From Aurelia coerulea (Eukaryota > Cnidaria > Scyphozoa > Semaeostomeae > Ulmaridae): a DNA stretch of 64,000 nucleotides. This document shows, piece after piece, positions 46,268-57,454 of this stretch (positions within the stretch are counted from its first letter, which is position 1; each line of letters starts with the position of its first letter). The translations under genes were made by a program, and so were the position numbers. The notes below the pieces were generated by a model. It had not been told where the DNA came from, did not search any database, and was given only the letters and a program-made list of their open reading frames with translations. The stretch is taken from the NCBI GenBank assembly GCA_039566865.1, contig CM076949.1:10827501-10891500 (forward strand), written 5' to 3'.

Positions 46268-46915
46268 TAAAATGACTCTCCCAGTCAACATCCAGCATTT
46301 CCCAGAAAAATTCTTACCAATCCCTGCCTATACACAACTACTTTCTCTTCATTTTAAAAGAACCTCGAGTACCATCTTTTGACAACCCCATCCGTGGCCA
46401 CGCAGCTGCCAAAATGAGGCACATCAAACGATGCTGAAGCTGAATCTAGCACCAGTTTTTCAATCTGGGTCAATCCTGCTTCCCGAAAGTTGTTGCAAAT
46501 TCCGAATCCCACTTGAAAAATATGACGATTCCCGGTTCACGCTTCTAAAAAGTGATGATTCCAGATTCCCGAAAATTATATTGGTTACCCTCTGGTAAGG
46601 GAGTGTCTTTTCCTTGGTGCCTGGACGGTTATGAAAAATGTGATAATCATAGAGCTTCACAGAAACTTTGACTAAAGAACAATGAAGCTACAATGTTCGT
46701 TCTCGTAATCTAAGCTACGAGCAGAATTTCTGCTTAGCAAAATTAACGTTCACGAACTTTGTATTGTGACGTATCATAACTTGGCAAAACTGAACTGCTC
46801 TTGTTCCGATCTCAGGGATTTGCCGACTGAGTGTAACTTTTACTTGATTTGCCGACTGAGATTTGGCCAGGGGGGGTGCCGCACCCCCAGCACCCCCAGT
46901 GTAGCTACGGCCCTG

Positions 46916-49500
46916 CTGCGAAAAGTTTTATCAAATGTTGCGAAAATCCTCCCCCTCCGTCAATGAAATACCTTGGTTTTTAAATCGCTCATATCGAAAG
47001 ATCAAGGCTTGGCCACATGGGTAAGCGAAAAATGGCAAATACAGTTTTTCTTCAGCTTTCTTTTGGTATAAATGGCTTGTTCCTAAAAATGTATATGTGG
47101 TGCTGCGAAAAGTTTGTATTGCTAAGGGTTTCGATGTTTATCAAATGTTGCGAAAATCCTCCCCCTCCGTCAATGAAATACCTTGGTTTTTAAATCTCTC
47201 ATATCGAAAAATCAAGGCTTGGCCACATGGGTAAGCGAAAAATGGCAAATACAGTTTTTCTTCAGCTTTCTTTTGGTATAAATGGTTTGTTTCTAAAAAT
47301 GTATATGTGGGGCTGCGAAAATTTTTTATTGCTAAGGGTTTCGATGTTTATCAAATGTTGCGAAAATCCTCCCCCCTCCGTCAATGAAATACCTTGATTT
47401 TTAAATCACTCGTAGCAAAAAATCAAGGCTTGGCCACATGGGTAAGCGAAAAATGGCAAATACAGTTTTTCTTCAGCTTTCTTTTGGTATAAATGGTTTG
47501 TTTCTAAAAATGTATATGTGGTGCTGCGAATAGTTTTTATTGCCAAGAGTTTTGAAGTTTATCAAATGTTGCGAAAATCCTCCCCCTCCGTCAATGAAAT
47601 ACCTTGGTTTTTAAATCGCTCATATCGAAAGATCAAGGCTTGGCCACATGGGTAAGCGAAAAATGGCAAATACAGTTTTTCTTCAGCTTTCTTTTGGTAT
47701 AAATGGTTTGTTTCTAAAAATGTATATGTGGTGCTGCGAATAGTTTTTATTGCCAAGAGTTTCGATGTTTATCAAATGTTGCGAAAATCCTCCCCCCTCC
47801 GTCAATGAAATACCTTGGTTTTTAAATCGCTCATATCGAAAAATCAAGGCTTGGCCACATGGGTAAGCGAAAAATGGCAAATACAGTTTTTCTTCAGCTT
47901 TCTTTTGGTATAAATGGTTTGTTTCTAAAAATGTATATGTGGTGCTGCGAAAAGTTTTTATTGCCAAGAGTTTCGATGTTTATCAAATGTTGCGAAAATC
48001 CTCCCCCCTCCGTCAATGAAATACCTTGATTTTTAAATCGCTCGTAGCGAAAAATCAAGGCTTGGCCACATGGGTAAGCGAAAAATGGCAAATACAGTTT
48101 TTCTTCAGCTTTCTTTTGGTATAAATGGTTTGTTTCTAAAAATGTATATGTGGTGCTGCGAAAAGGTTTTATTGCTAAGGGTTTCGATGTTTTTCAAATG
48201 TTGCGAAAATCCTCCCCCCTCCGTCAATGAAATACCTTGATTTTTAAATCGCTCGTAGCGAAAAATCAAGGCTTGGCCACATGGGTAAGCGAAAAATGGC
48301 AAATACAGTTTTTCTTCAGCTTTCTTTTGGTATAAATGGTTTGTTTCTAAAAATGTATATGTGGTGCTGCGAAAAGTTTTTATTGCTAAGGGTTTCGATG
48401 TTTATCAAATGTTGCGAAAATCCTCCCCCTCCGTCAATGAAATACCTTGGTTTTTAAATCGCTCATATCGAAAGATCAAGGCTTGGCCACATGGGTAAGC
48501 GAAAAATGGCAAATACAGTTTTTCTTCAGCTTTCTTTTGGTATAAATGGTTTGTTTCTAAAAATGTATATGTGGTGCTGCGAAAAGTTTTTATTGCTAAG
48601 GGTTTCGATGTTTATCAAATGTTGCGAAAATCCTTCCCCCTCCGTCAATGAAATACCTTGATTTTTAAATCGCTCGTACCAAAAAATCAAGGCTTGGCCA
48701 CATGGGTAAGCGAAAAATGGCAAATACAGTTTTTCTTCAGCTTTCTTTTGGTATAAATGGTTTGTTTCTAAAAATGTATATGTGGTGCTGCGAAAAGTTT
48801 TTATTGCTAAGGGTTTCGATGTTTATCAAATGTTGCGAAAATCCTCCCCCCCTCCGTCAATGAAATACCTTGATTTTTAAATCGCTCGTAGCGAAAAATC
48901 AAGGCTTGGCCACATGGGTAAGCGAAAAATGGCAAATACAGTTTTTCTTCAGCTTTCTTTTGGTATAAATGGTTTGTTTCTAAAAATGTATATGTGGTGC
49001 TGCGAAAAGTTTTTATTGCTAAGGGTTTCGATGTTTATCAAATGTTGCGAAAATCCTCCCCCCTCCGTCAATGAAATACCTTGATTTTTAAATCACTCGT
49101 AGCGAAAAATCAAGGCTTGGCCACATGGGTAAGCGAAAAATGGCAAATACAGTTTTTCTTCAGCTTTCTTTTGGTATAAATGGTTTGTTTCTAAAAATGT
49201 ATATGTGGTGCTGCGAAAAGTTTTTATTGCTAAGAGTTTCGATGTTTATCAAATGTTGCGAAAATCCTCCCCCCTCCGTCAATGAAATACCTTGATTTTT
49301 AAATCGCTCGTAGCGAAAAATCAAGGCTTGGCCACATGGGTAAGCGAAAAATGGCAAATACAGTTTTTCTTCAGCTTTCTTTTGGTATAAATGGTTTGTT
49401 TCTAAAAATGTATATGTGGTGCTGCGAAAAGTTTTTATTGCTAAGGGTTTCGATGTTTATCAAATGTTGCGAAAATCCTCCCCCCTCCGTCAATGAAATA
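46916..49500. repeat. Satellite array, ~211-bp monomers, about 12 copies
   Basis: Head-to-tail units start with TATCAAATGTTGCGAAAATC at about 46930, 47139, 47350, 47560, 47771, 47981, 48192 (variant), 48402, 48612, 48823, 49035, 49247 and 49458. Identity between units is very high. Two subtypes differ in the ACCTTGRTTTTTAAATCRCT segment followed by CATATCGAAAGATC or CGTAGCGAAAAATC. Repeated ~65-codon minus-strand frames are a consequence of the repeat, not genes. Confidence 0.97.
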
Positions 49501-49501
49501 G

Positions 49502-49970
49502 TGCTGCCACTCTTGATTTGTAATTTCCACCTACTGCGCATGCAATTTTCCCCCACAGCCCCCTACGCTAAATTTCCCTATTTCCCCTACATTTCCCTAC
49601 ATTTTTGCAAATTCCCCTACGTTTTCACCTGTTTTCATACACAAAAGCCGTGATTTTGAGTTGATAATGACACAGTTAGCACATTTCGATCTCAGAAGGT
49701 TCATTTCGGACCATAACGATTTCAGAGAGCCTCATTTAATGTTGAGGTCCCAAGAGCATGGGAGAAAATCTGACGACTGTTGACATTTGGACCAATCCTC
49801 ATCCTATTGTTCTGTTACCCGTTTCTATTGTTATTTTCCAAAGTTGTTGAAAACTGGCCTTTTTGAACAAAATCCCCCTACAAACCCTCATTTTCCCCGT
49901 AGGTTTCCCCTACAACCTACCAAAGCATATTTCCCCCTACTGTAGGGGAATTCCCCTACGAGTGGTAACA
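49502..49970. mobile_element. CCCCTAC-word element inserted in the satellite
   Basis: Interrupts a monomer after CAATGAAATA; monomer sequence resumes at TGATTTTTAAATCG. Ends TGCTGCCACTC and GAGTGGTAACA. CCCCTAC/GTAGGGG recurs at 49560-49622 and 49878-49960. A few monomer bases are missing at the junction and no duplication is seen. Confidence 0.7.
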
Positions 49971-50123
49971 TGATTTTTAAATCGCTCGTAGCAAAAATTC
50001 AAGGCTTGGCCACATGGGTAAGCGAAAAATGGCAAATACAGTTTTTCTTCATCTTCCTTTGGGTATAGATGGTTTTTTCCTAAAAATGTGTTTGTTGTGT
50101 TGCAAAATGTTCAAAGTAATGTT
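49971..50123. repeat. Diverged terminal satellite monomer
   Basis: Continues the interrupted monomer to CAAGGCTTGGCCACATGGG and beyond, but with more substitutions than inner units (for example ATGTGTTTGTTGTGTTGC), as expected at an array edge. Confidence 0.85.
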
Positions 50124-50582
50124 GTGTCAATCAAACTTCCCTGACCATGATGATATGATGGAACCATTCAGCCTGGGTTTTATCTTTGTTTAATCAATTG
50201 TGTCAGAAGTTTACTGCATAAGGTGCATCATATCGTTAAAATTCAGAACATTTGAGCTGTTGTTACATCTAGTCATGTAAAAATATACTCGTGACGAAAT
50301 CGGGATGTAGATTCCTTCTTCATCTACAAAGCTGGAATCTATCTTCTGTTGGTGGGTTCTTAGCATGGTTTCTCAAGATCTGATCATGAGCAGAGTTTCT
50401 CCTTATTATACGGTATTTATTTTTGATAAAGGAAATCCCTGACCTTAACACACTTTACTTCATTTTTGCTTGTCTCCTGTGCCATAATCACCAAGGAAGG
50501 TGGTTATTGGTAAACAAGGCTTCAAAAGGTTTTCTTTGAAAATATTCACGAGGGCATAGGTATTAGGTAGTAAACATGAAGA
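50124..50582. other. No gene seen
   Basis: Unassigned, AT-rich sequence. CCCTGACCTTAACACACTTTACTTC near 50427 faintly resembles an AAGAAACT-element interior. Confidence 0.35.
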
Positions 50583-50817
50583 TTAAAGCCCCCCTTCCCA
50601 ATAAACCCCTCATTTATGAGCAGAAATCTTAGATAAGCCCCAGCCCCTCTCTATCACGCCCCTCCCCCACTTACATGCCCGCGGTTGCCAAAGATTTCCA
50701 TCTACTGTATTTAGCAATAGAGAACGGTGTCGAATTTGCGTACTAGACTCGTAAAAATCTATGTTGATTCCGCAAAATATAGCATAAAAACTAAGAGCTA
50801 TCATTTATTTCTACGTT

Positions 50818-51278
50818 ACACGTATCTCTTTTTATAAGAAACTGCTTCTAAGAAACTCAACTCTCAGATCGCCACAAAATTAAGAAACTCCAGTACTGGG
50901 AAAATATAACTTAAGAAACTATTTATTTTGACAAAAGAAAGCCTAAATATATTTTTACTTTATTTTCACTTGTTTCCTGTGCCATATTACTCGGAGGGTA
51001 TTTGACTAATGTCTAAACATTGAAAAAGCTTCAAAAGCATTGTTTTGAAATGTTCACAGGGGCACAGGTACCCTGGGTGCCAGAGGTTTTCTTATTTTTG
51101 TCTCTCATTTTTTGTTAATCTCTGGCATGCCAGCACCCAGGGTAGGGCACAGGTAGTGAACATGAAATTCGTAATGGAACTCACAAGAAACTCCGAGTAC
51201 TCAAAGTCTGAAAAACTTTAAGAAACTTTCAGTACTGGCCCAAATTCTTAGTTTCTTATAAAAAATCTGTGCACTTGA
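50818..51278. mobile_element. AAGAAACT-word element, copy 5
   Basis: From ACACGTATCTCTTTTTATAAG to CTTATAAAAAATCTGTGCAC, with words in both orientations. It is in reverse orientation compared with copies 1-3. It carries the 76-bp insertion at 51069-51144. Confidence 0.75.
51069..51144. mobile_element. 76-bp mini-element with 9-bp duplication
   Basis: TACCCTGGGTGCCAGAG faces CTCTGGCATGCCAGCACCCAGGGTA-type sequence; flanked by GGGCACAGG (51060-51068, 51145-51153). Other AAGAAACT copies show the uninterrupted site. Duplication length matches the Mutator-like elements in this window. Confidence 0.8.
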
Positions 51279-51360
51279 CTTTGAGAATAAGCCCCCTCCC
51301 CCTCTCTTTTAAGCCCCTTATGAAGTCTCAGAAATTAGATGTGCTCGCCTGGGGTTTAAT

Positions 51361-53639
51361 TAAGCTTTTACGGTAGATTATCATGTGCCTGCAAGAAAGA
51401 GGACAATTTGACCATTCTAATGATGTATAAAGTTTCTCTGGCAAAACTGGAATGTGAACTATGGAAGGTCTGTTATTGGCAGGGTCTTGTCAAGGTTTCA
51501 ACTTGTTAAATGTGAAGATGAGACGAGTTTTTAGTTGATTTTTATTACCATCAAGGTCGCACAAAACATTACACACAGCACGAAAGAAGAAAATCTGATC
51601 TTTTTAATGATGTATAACTTGGCAAAATTGCAATGTATTGTACTCTTTTCTGTGAAATACGGAAAATTATCTTTTGTGGAAAGAGTCTTATAAAGGTTTC
51701 ACTTTGTTAGACACTTGTCAGACGCAAGGTTGAGAGAAGTTTGCAGGTGATTTTTAATTTTTAATCGAAGCCACATGAAAAACAACAAAAGAAAGTAGAC
51801 AATTTGAAACCTTACTTGATGTATAACATTTCTGTGGCAAAACTGTAGCGTATATTTATTCGTCCGAACTATGGAAAATTATCGTTTGTGGTGGGCAGGG
51901 TCATATCAAGGTTTCAACTTGTTACGGAGGTGTAGCCGTGAAGCCCGAGTGAAGATGAGAGCAGTTCGGAGTTTGTAGTTGCTTTTAATTATAATCAAAG
52001 GCTTTACAAAAAGTAGAAGAGTTGGGATTTCTTATCATGTATGTCGTTTCTCTGGCAAAACTGCAGTGCCAATGTGGCTTCCCTATTAATTTTGATTTAT
52101 CTAAGAAACTTAAATTGTTTGCGTTGGCCTAACTTGATAGTTTCAGATGTGTAAAATCCCAAACGGTTTTCTTGTGACACTGTCATTGCGATGTTTGCAA
52201 TGGAGCTATACTCTTTTAGGCGAGACCATTTCAAATTTCAAAAGCTTGAACGACATGACCAGTCAGCTAGAAAGACACCTCTGCCCTCTGCCATAACATC
52301 AAAATTTGCGAGTAGACAGACTTCGCTTTATCGCCGCAACATGCAACATCAAGAATCTTCAACATCGTCGCTCTTGTACCTTGGATCCCTGTGGAGTTGT
52401 TGCGCATGTGCAATGCAAATTTCTCCCTTGCTCTTCCTAGGACTCATCGATGTTGGCCCTGGTACCGGTTGCCGCAAAAGTGGCCATTTGGGCGCCATTT
52501 TGTTTTGCATAAATTATCAGATACAGTTTATTACAAACACTCTCTTGTCTCCATATGGAAACTGAGTCCGACAGATCTGACTGCATGTCAGCTGATTTTG
52601 ATCCATAACATACAATGTAATAAGTCGGAAACATCGAGGAAAAAGTATGAAATTTTGACGAAAAATGGCCGTTGCTCTAACGCTAATAATGCAGTAGATG
52701 ATCCGAAAAACTAAAAACAAACACTTTGAGGTCCTCTTATCGACCATTTTAAAGGTATTTAAACATTAATGCGGGGTTAGCAAGTGCATTTAATAGGAAA
52801 ATAAGCACGATTTGTTTTAGTGGAAAATGGGCCTAAGTCGAAATTTTTCGAAAATTTCACCGCAGCTTCGAAAATGAAATGGCTCGTTATTCTCCCAATT
52901 TCAGAGATAAATAGCAAATTAAAGTTGTAAAAGGTAAAGAATGTGGTTTTCCGTCGAGTTTTGACATTTCGAGGCCCTTTTCCGAGCGCAAATCTGAGTT
53001 ACCGTGCAAAATGGGGTAGGCAAAAATTTACCCCCATTTTCAAGGCGCCCGCGCGGAGCCCCTGAAGGCGGTATCCAATTCCAAATTTCGTTATAAGATT
53101 TGCAGATGAGTTGGCTCTTGTAAACTTTTTTCCGTTTTGAAATTGGTCAAGTAACCATGGAGCATCGACTCCAAACGTAACCTCGGGTAAAAAAATCGGA
53201 ACATTTTTTTTCAACCCCCCTTTATGATGTCATAACGACCCCAAATTTCTTGAAACTTCAAAATTCAGATGCGCCGTTGTCTTTTACCCCTTGTAAGTCC
53301 CTTCTCTGCTCCATGATTGCTACTATTGTTTTTGAAATCGTGATCAAATGGAGGCCATTTTTGAATGGGAATCAATAGGGATGGGCCCCAAAATGACCAA
53401 ATATGCCAAATTTCTCCCGCAAGCGCAGACGGATGGGGTTCAAACCCCCATCAACTAGGGAACATTATGACTTTTAAGGTATACCAAAAATCGGCTTTTA
53501 AATTTGTTGTCCCGTTTTCCGGTGACAGCGACCCAAATTTGACTGATTTTCTGCCAAGGAATAAGTCTTTGGAATTTGGAATAATTAACGAGGCCTTTGT
53601 TACCGAATAGCCAAAACATAGATATAAAATGCAAAACGA
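51361..53639. other. No confirmed gene
   Basis: At 51.4-52.1 kb a loose ~140-190-bp periodicity is visible: phrases such as GGCAAAACTG, GAAAATTATC and GTCATATCAAGGTTTCAACT or variants recur four or five times. This suggests an eroded tandem repeat. A 124-codon frame at 52191-52565 lacks known motifs. 52.8-53.6 kb is unassigned. Confidence 0.4.
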
Positions 53640-54420
53640 GGCTGACCGGAAACGCTCTTCCTTCCCGTCTTGCGCAAGATGGCGTCTGCGCCTGCAAGCT
53701 ACGGCTGCGCAGTTGATGCCCCGATCTCATGGGCAGCCGCCATTGAACGTCATGAAAACATTTGGAGCGACAAGGCAGGCCCCGAACGACAGCAAAGCTG
53801 TCTTGGAGCGCCGAAATTCGTCCGAGAAGATGCATTTTTACGTCAAGGAAAAACCCAAGAAATGACGGGAATTTGACACAAAAAATCGTATCAGAAAAAA
53901 CTCTTTTGCAGAAAAACTGGCCCCTGCCCCAAAAAAAGTCTTGGTGGAGTGAAATTACAGAATGCAATGAACATGGCGCACCAGGTGAGTTTCCCAGGAA
54001 AATTTGCAAAGTTTGCCAAAAATCGTCTTAGTTTGTGCAAGTGACGACCGGGAGAAATTTCTACAGAATGGCTACTTTGACGTCAAACACACATGATTTT
54101 AATCTGTTGTGATTTAAAGTCGAGTGCAGACGTCCAGAGAATGGTGAAATATGTTAGATGTCGATTTCCATTTCGTCATTGCCCCTCGTCATCTCGTACA
54201 AACATGCCATACAAAAATTTGTTGTCTACAATTTTAATGCTTTGACACCATGCCCAGAACATATCTGCCTTTCTGTTATAAAAGAAAAAAATTCCTACCC
54301 TGCCCCAAAAGCAGACTGGTAAATTTGCAAAATGAATATATCAGTGATTGGTGGTCTGCACTTCGATTCTTTGGGAAAATTTGCAAAGTACCGTTTTTTT
54401 GCAATTCAAAAATCGACTTT
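53640..54420 (+). other. Exon-like segments, outside copy
   Basis: CpG-rich AAGATGGCGTCTGCGCC near 53670 has good initiation context. A frame at ~53880-53977 reads QKIVSEKTLLQKNWPLPQKK then SWWSEITECNEHG and is followed by CAG/GTGAGT, a consensus splice donor. A diverged second unit at ~54.06-54.42 kb shares CCTGCCCCAAAA and GGGAAAATTTGCAAAG at matching spacing. The segment is homologous at protein level to 59.4-59.55 kb. It could be first exons of a host gene or another repeat; I do not recognise the protein. Confidence 0.35.
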
Positions 54421-54489
54421 TTGGCCATATGTTTGTGATGGAATCACATGAAGATAGGCCTTTACTATAGGCTCGTCCGATCTGAAGAC

Positions 54490-54645
54490 AAAAAAGCTTT
54501 ATTTTGAAATGTTTGCAAGGGCATACTAGGCCTACAGGTAATGAACATGAAGAAACTCTGAGTACTCAAAATCAGAATTAGTTATAAGAAACATTCAGTT
54601 CTGGCCCAACTTCTTAGTTTCTTATACTGTACAAAATATGCATAT
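54490..54645. mobile_element. AAGAAACT-word element, copy 6, fragment
   Basis: Retains GAAATGTTTGCAAGGGCATA, AAGAAACTCTGAGTACTC and the end CTTAGTTTCTTATACTG. The other half is missing. Confidence 0.65.
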
Positions 54646-55440
54646 TTGACAGTTACCAAATTTTTCATCATGAACATGATTACTGCGCATATCCATTATC
54701 CATACAGCTAACTTCTCTATATATGGATGTGTTTTTTCTCAAAAAATGGAAGAGCAAGGTATAATACATGTCTTCACACTAGCAAAAATCTGTATCAAGT
54801 CAATCTATGATACTGAATTTTTTGTCAAAACCTTACATCAAATTGATTGACTCCAATTAACACATCTAAATGAATATGCACGTCAGGGCTTCAGGAAAAA
54901 GGGAGCAGAAATTTATTGCTCTAGAGCCATTTGATGGTTGCCCTGGAAAATTGCAAAATATTTGTGAAAGAGTCTTGTCATAATATTTCAATTTTCTGAC
55001 AAAAAGATCCTACCTTTATCAAATTAGCATTGATGTGGCAATTCATAGAAATTGAGGCTAGCAAACATGAGAGAGACAGCGCAACACTCTGCTTTTGAGT
55101 TTAGAACTTCCACTCCTCTGTGGGACATTTCTTAATACTTTCAATGTCAGAGGATTTTTGAAATATCATCAAATACTATCAAGTCCTGTAATTCAAGGTT
55201 ATGATTTCCAAACTGTGCCAGGTGCAAAATTGACTTTTCCTCAATTCTTTGCAGGTTTATCATCATAAGGACAATGGACCCCATGGACTTTGGCAACCAA
55301 ATAGATTTGACAAGAAAGGAAAACATATGTTTTTTTAACGTTTTTGACATTGTTCAGTTTTGATTGATGGTTGTAAGTTGAACTCTAGACTTCTCCAAAG
55401 AATAAAAAGGAAAATGTATGATTCAACTGTATGCAACATA
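54646..55440. other. No gene seen
   Basis: AT-rich and unassigned. A 67-codon minus-strand frame at 55147-55350 has no motif. Confidence 0.35.
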
Positions 55441-56100
55441 CATATATTTTTTATAAGAAACAAAAGGCTCAAGTTTTTGAAAGTTAAGAAACAACCCTAC
55501 CTGAATTTAAAAAGCAAAGAAGCTCTTGTAATTTGCAGTGTTTTAAGTTTCCTATCACACTCAAAAATATTTTGACACTGTACAGTTAAAGCAACTGTTT
55601 GGACATTACCCATACTAAAAAACTGGGAAATGCCCAGGAATTTGTCGAATTTTTCTGGGTAATTTTTGGGCAAAATTCCCTAGCTTTCAAGGATTCCTAG
55701 GATAAAAAAAGGTGGGGAAATAGGAAAGCTGGGAAATAGTGGAATATAATAGAATTTTTTGGAAACATATCCCAGCTCTTTGGGTACTGATTCCCAGCTT
55801 CCCCAGCTTCAATTCGTTTTGATGAAAAAGTTTGGGAAACTTGGGAATCCTAGGAAATCCTAGCTTTCCCAGTTATCTCCCCAGCGTTTTTGGTACGGGT
55901 ATTTTGAGTGCAAATTATGTTATTTACTTATATTTGGAGATCTTAGTAAGTAGTTTGCGACCCTTTAGACAAACTAAAATTAACTCTACACTTTCCGCAT
56001 TAAAAATATAAGAAACACCTAAGAAAATTTGGAAGCAAAATGGCCCAAAAATTTACGAAACTGCCTACCAACCCTGGAAGTTTCTTATAAAAAATGCGTG
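55441..56100. mobile_element. AAGAAAC-word element, variant copy 7
   Basis: CATATATTTTTTATAAGAAAC and GTTTCTTATAAAAAATGCGTG ends, bounded by TA (55439-55440, 56101-56102). The inner sequence differs from copies 1-6, so it is a sister family sharing ends and word. The middle holds the element at 55609-55899. Confidence 0.72.
55609..55899. mobile_element. CTGGGAA/TTCCCAG-word element
   Basis: CCCATACTAAAAAACTGGG faces CCCAG plus CGTTTTTGGTACGGG, bounded by TA (55607-55608, 55900-55901). CCCAGCTTCC, CTGGGAAAT, TAGCTTTC and GGAATCCTAGG repeat in both orientations. It lies almost exactly at the centre of the surrounding element. Confidence 0.78.
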
Positions 56101-56102
56101 TA

Positions 56103-57444
56103 TATCTGTTGGGTTATTATTATCAAATGATTAGAGGAAGTAAAACGCCTGTTGGTAAAAATTTCATTTTGCTTTTTTTTGTTGCATTGAAGTTTACAGT
56201 GTGATATCAATGAATTCAGTTACTTTGATGCAGTGTTTTTTTTTATGAAACTTATGCTTGTGTATTGAAAAATAAGAATGAAAATAGCACTTCTTTGTGT
56301 GTGTTCTTCACAAAAGATCAACAGTTCAGCATGGTTACAAAAACTGCTTCACAGGTTACTATAATACTACTATAATACAGTAGCTGATTTAAGCAACAAT
56401 TTGTGGTGCGTTCATAAGAAAAAGATATCTTGTCCCTACTTTTTATTTTGTTTACTTTGAACCTGAAACTATACTTGAGATAAGTGGTTACAAAGTTATT
56501 AAATCAACCAAAAAATTATACCTTTTTAACTGTGTTTTTATTTTAATGGAGATCTGGTGGCAAGACTAAGAACAACAAGAAATTCCACTGTTATCTTTGA
56601 TTGTTCTTTTTAAATGTTATTCTCGCATATTAAAGTGAATGACCTGAGCTATATGGCATCCATCTATAAATAGGACAAAGAGAAACCGAAACACTCTATT
56701 GTTTTCTTTGGCTTTGCTTTCTTTCGCCACATTGGATTATAGAATACAATAGGATGTTTATAACCTGTGAGATCTCATCTTTTAACTTAGGTTATTCCCT
56801 TCAATTACTAATTTTGGCTTTTGTAAAATGTACCCAAATTCAAATATATTGTCTTGCTTTCATGGTTGAATTTCTTGATATGAAGTCCTTGTTCCATCAA
56901 CAGTTACCAACTGCAAACTTTGCAAATTGCGCAGAGAATTTTTCTTTTTCAAGTGATTAACATATGCATAATGAGCTTCAAAAGTTAATTGGTTAAAAGT
57001 TTGCTAAACACATGATTTTTGCTAATTTTCAAATCTTTTTGAAAAATGCATGCATGCCTTATATTATCTTGATGAAATTTGCTTTTGATTGTTGGTTCTC
57101 TTCAAGATTGAAAGTGTGCTTTGGATATCTTCTTTGCAAAATACAAAACTTGCCGTTTGAAAACAAATTGGAGCCAATGTTCTCTGAAATCCTGGAGGTG
57201 CTGGACTTTCATAGAAGTTCTTTCTTGACACATCCAGCTGGACACATAGATAGATCGGATGATCCCCTTGAAGGCTTGTTTCAACATCATTTCAACAGTT
57301 CAGCTTTATTGGTGGGTTTAAACTTGACGCATAGGCCATTGTTACACTAAGCTGCTGAAAGAATTTAGTCATTTTGGAAAATAAAATGTCTCATCTGTCT
57401 GCAAAAATATCTTCATATGATGCGGTGAAATTGGATGTTTTTCT
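56103..57444. other. No gene confirmed
   Basis: AT-rich. A 112-codon frame at 57012-57350 has a relatively balanced composition (WFSSRLKVCFGYLLC, LEVLDFHRSSFLTHPAG) but no motif I recognise and no splice or promoter context that convinces. It is left uncalled. Confidence 0.35.
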
Positions 57445-57454
57445 GTTCTTGTTG

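Larger units (their letters stand above)
42914..46408. mobile_element. Nest, shell 3: TTTGGCTTAGAATGC element, copy B
   Basis: Left CAGCATCGTGGCTGGGGCAA plus AATTAAGT and right CCGTGGCCACGCAGCTG match the family of 396-944. Its tandem units contain ACTTTGGCTTGG and are interrupted at CTTTGGCT by shell 4, and again by the element at 46011-46267. Confidence 0.65.
42606..46600. repeat. Nest, shell 2: ATTCCCG-word element
   Basis: At 42623-42690 the word ATTCCCG(A/T) occurs four times (CATTCCCGAATTCCCGTTAC). At 46465-46590 it recurs (CGATTCCCGG, AGATTCCCGAAAATT). The two clusters flank shell 3. Borders are approximate. Confidence 0.4.
42308..46915. mobile_element. Nest, shell 1: hAT-like outer element
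   Basis: CAGGGCCGTCGCTAG at the left end faces TAGCTACGGCCCTG at the right. GGGGGGTGC and TTTGCCGACTG recur near both ends in opposite orientation. Everything between is later insertions. Flanking octamers (AATGTTGC, CTGCGAAA) do not match, so the target duplication is lost or eroded. Confidence 0.65.
50583..51360. repeat. TAAGCCCC-word element around an AAGAAACT copy
   Basis: GATTAAAGCCCCCC, ATAAGCCCCAGCCCC and related words cluster at 50583-50675. AATAAGCCCCCTCCCC, TTAAGCCCC and GGGGTTTAATTAAGC cluster at 51288-51365. The AAGAAACT element lies between. Borders are approximate. Confidence 0.4.

Noticed and set aside
43318..46269. CTTTGGCT repeats as simple copies of the TTTGGCTTAGAATGC unit rather than a target duplication
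   Set aside because: They directly abut matching inverted ends (CAGGGGCGCAC), and the shell 3 sequence continues on the far side, so target duplication is the better reading.
46916..49500. CRISPR array
   Set aside because: Units of ~211 bp are contiguous with no unique spacers, there are no cas genes, and the genome is eukaryotic.
47562..49556. Repeated ~65-codon minus-strand frames ending in RNKPFIPKES
   Set aside because: Each copy comes from one satellite monomer. Period and mirrored substitution pattern fit a satellite, with no regulatory or splice context.
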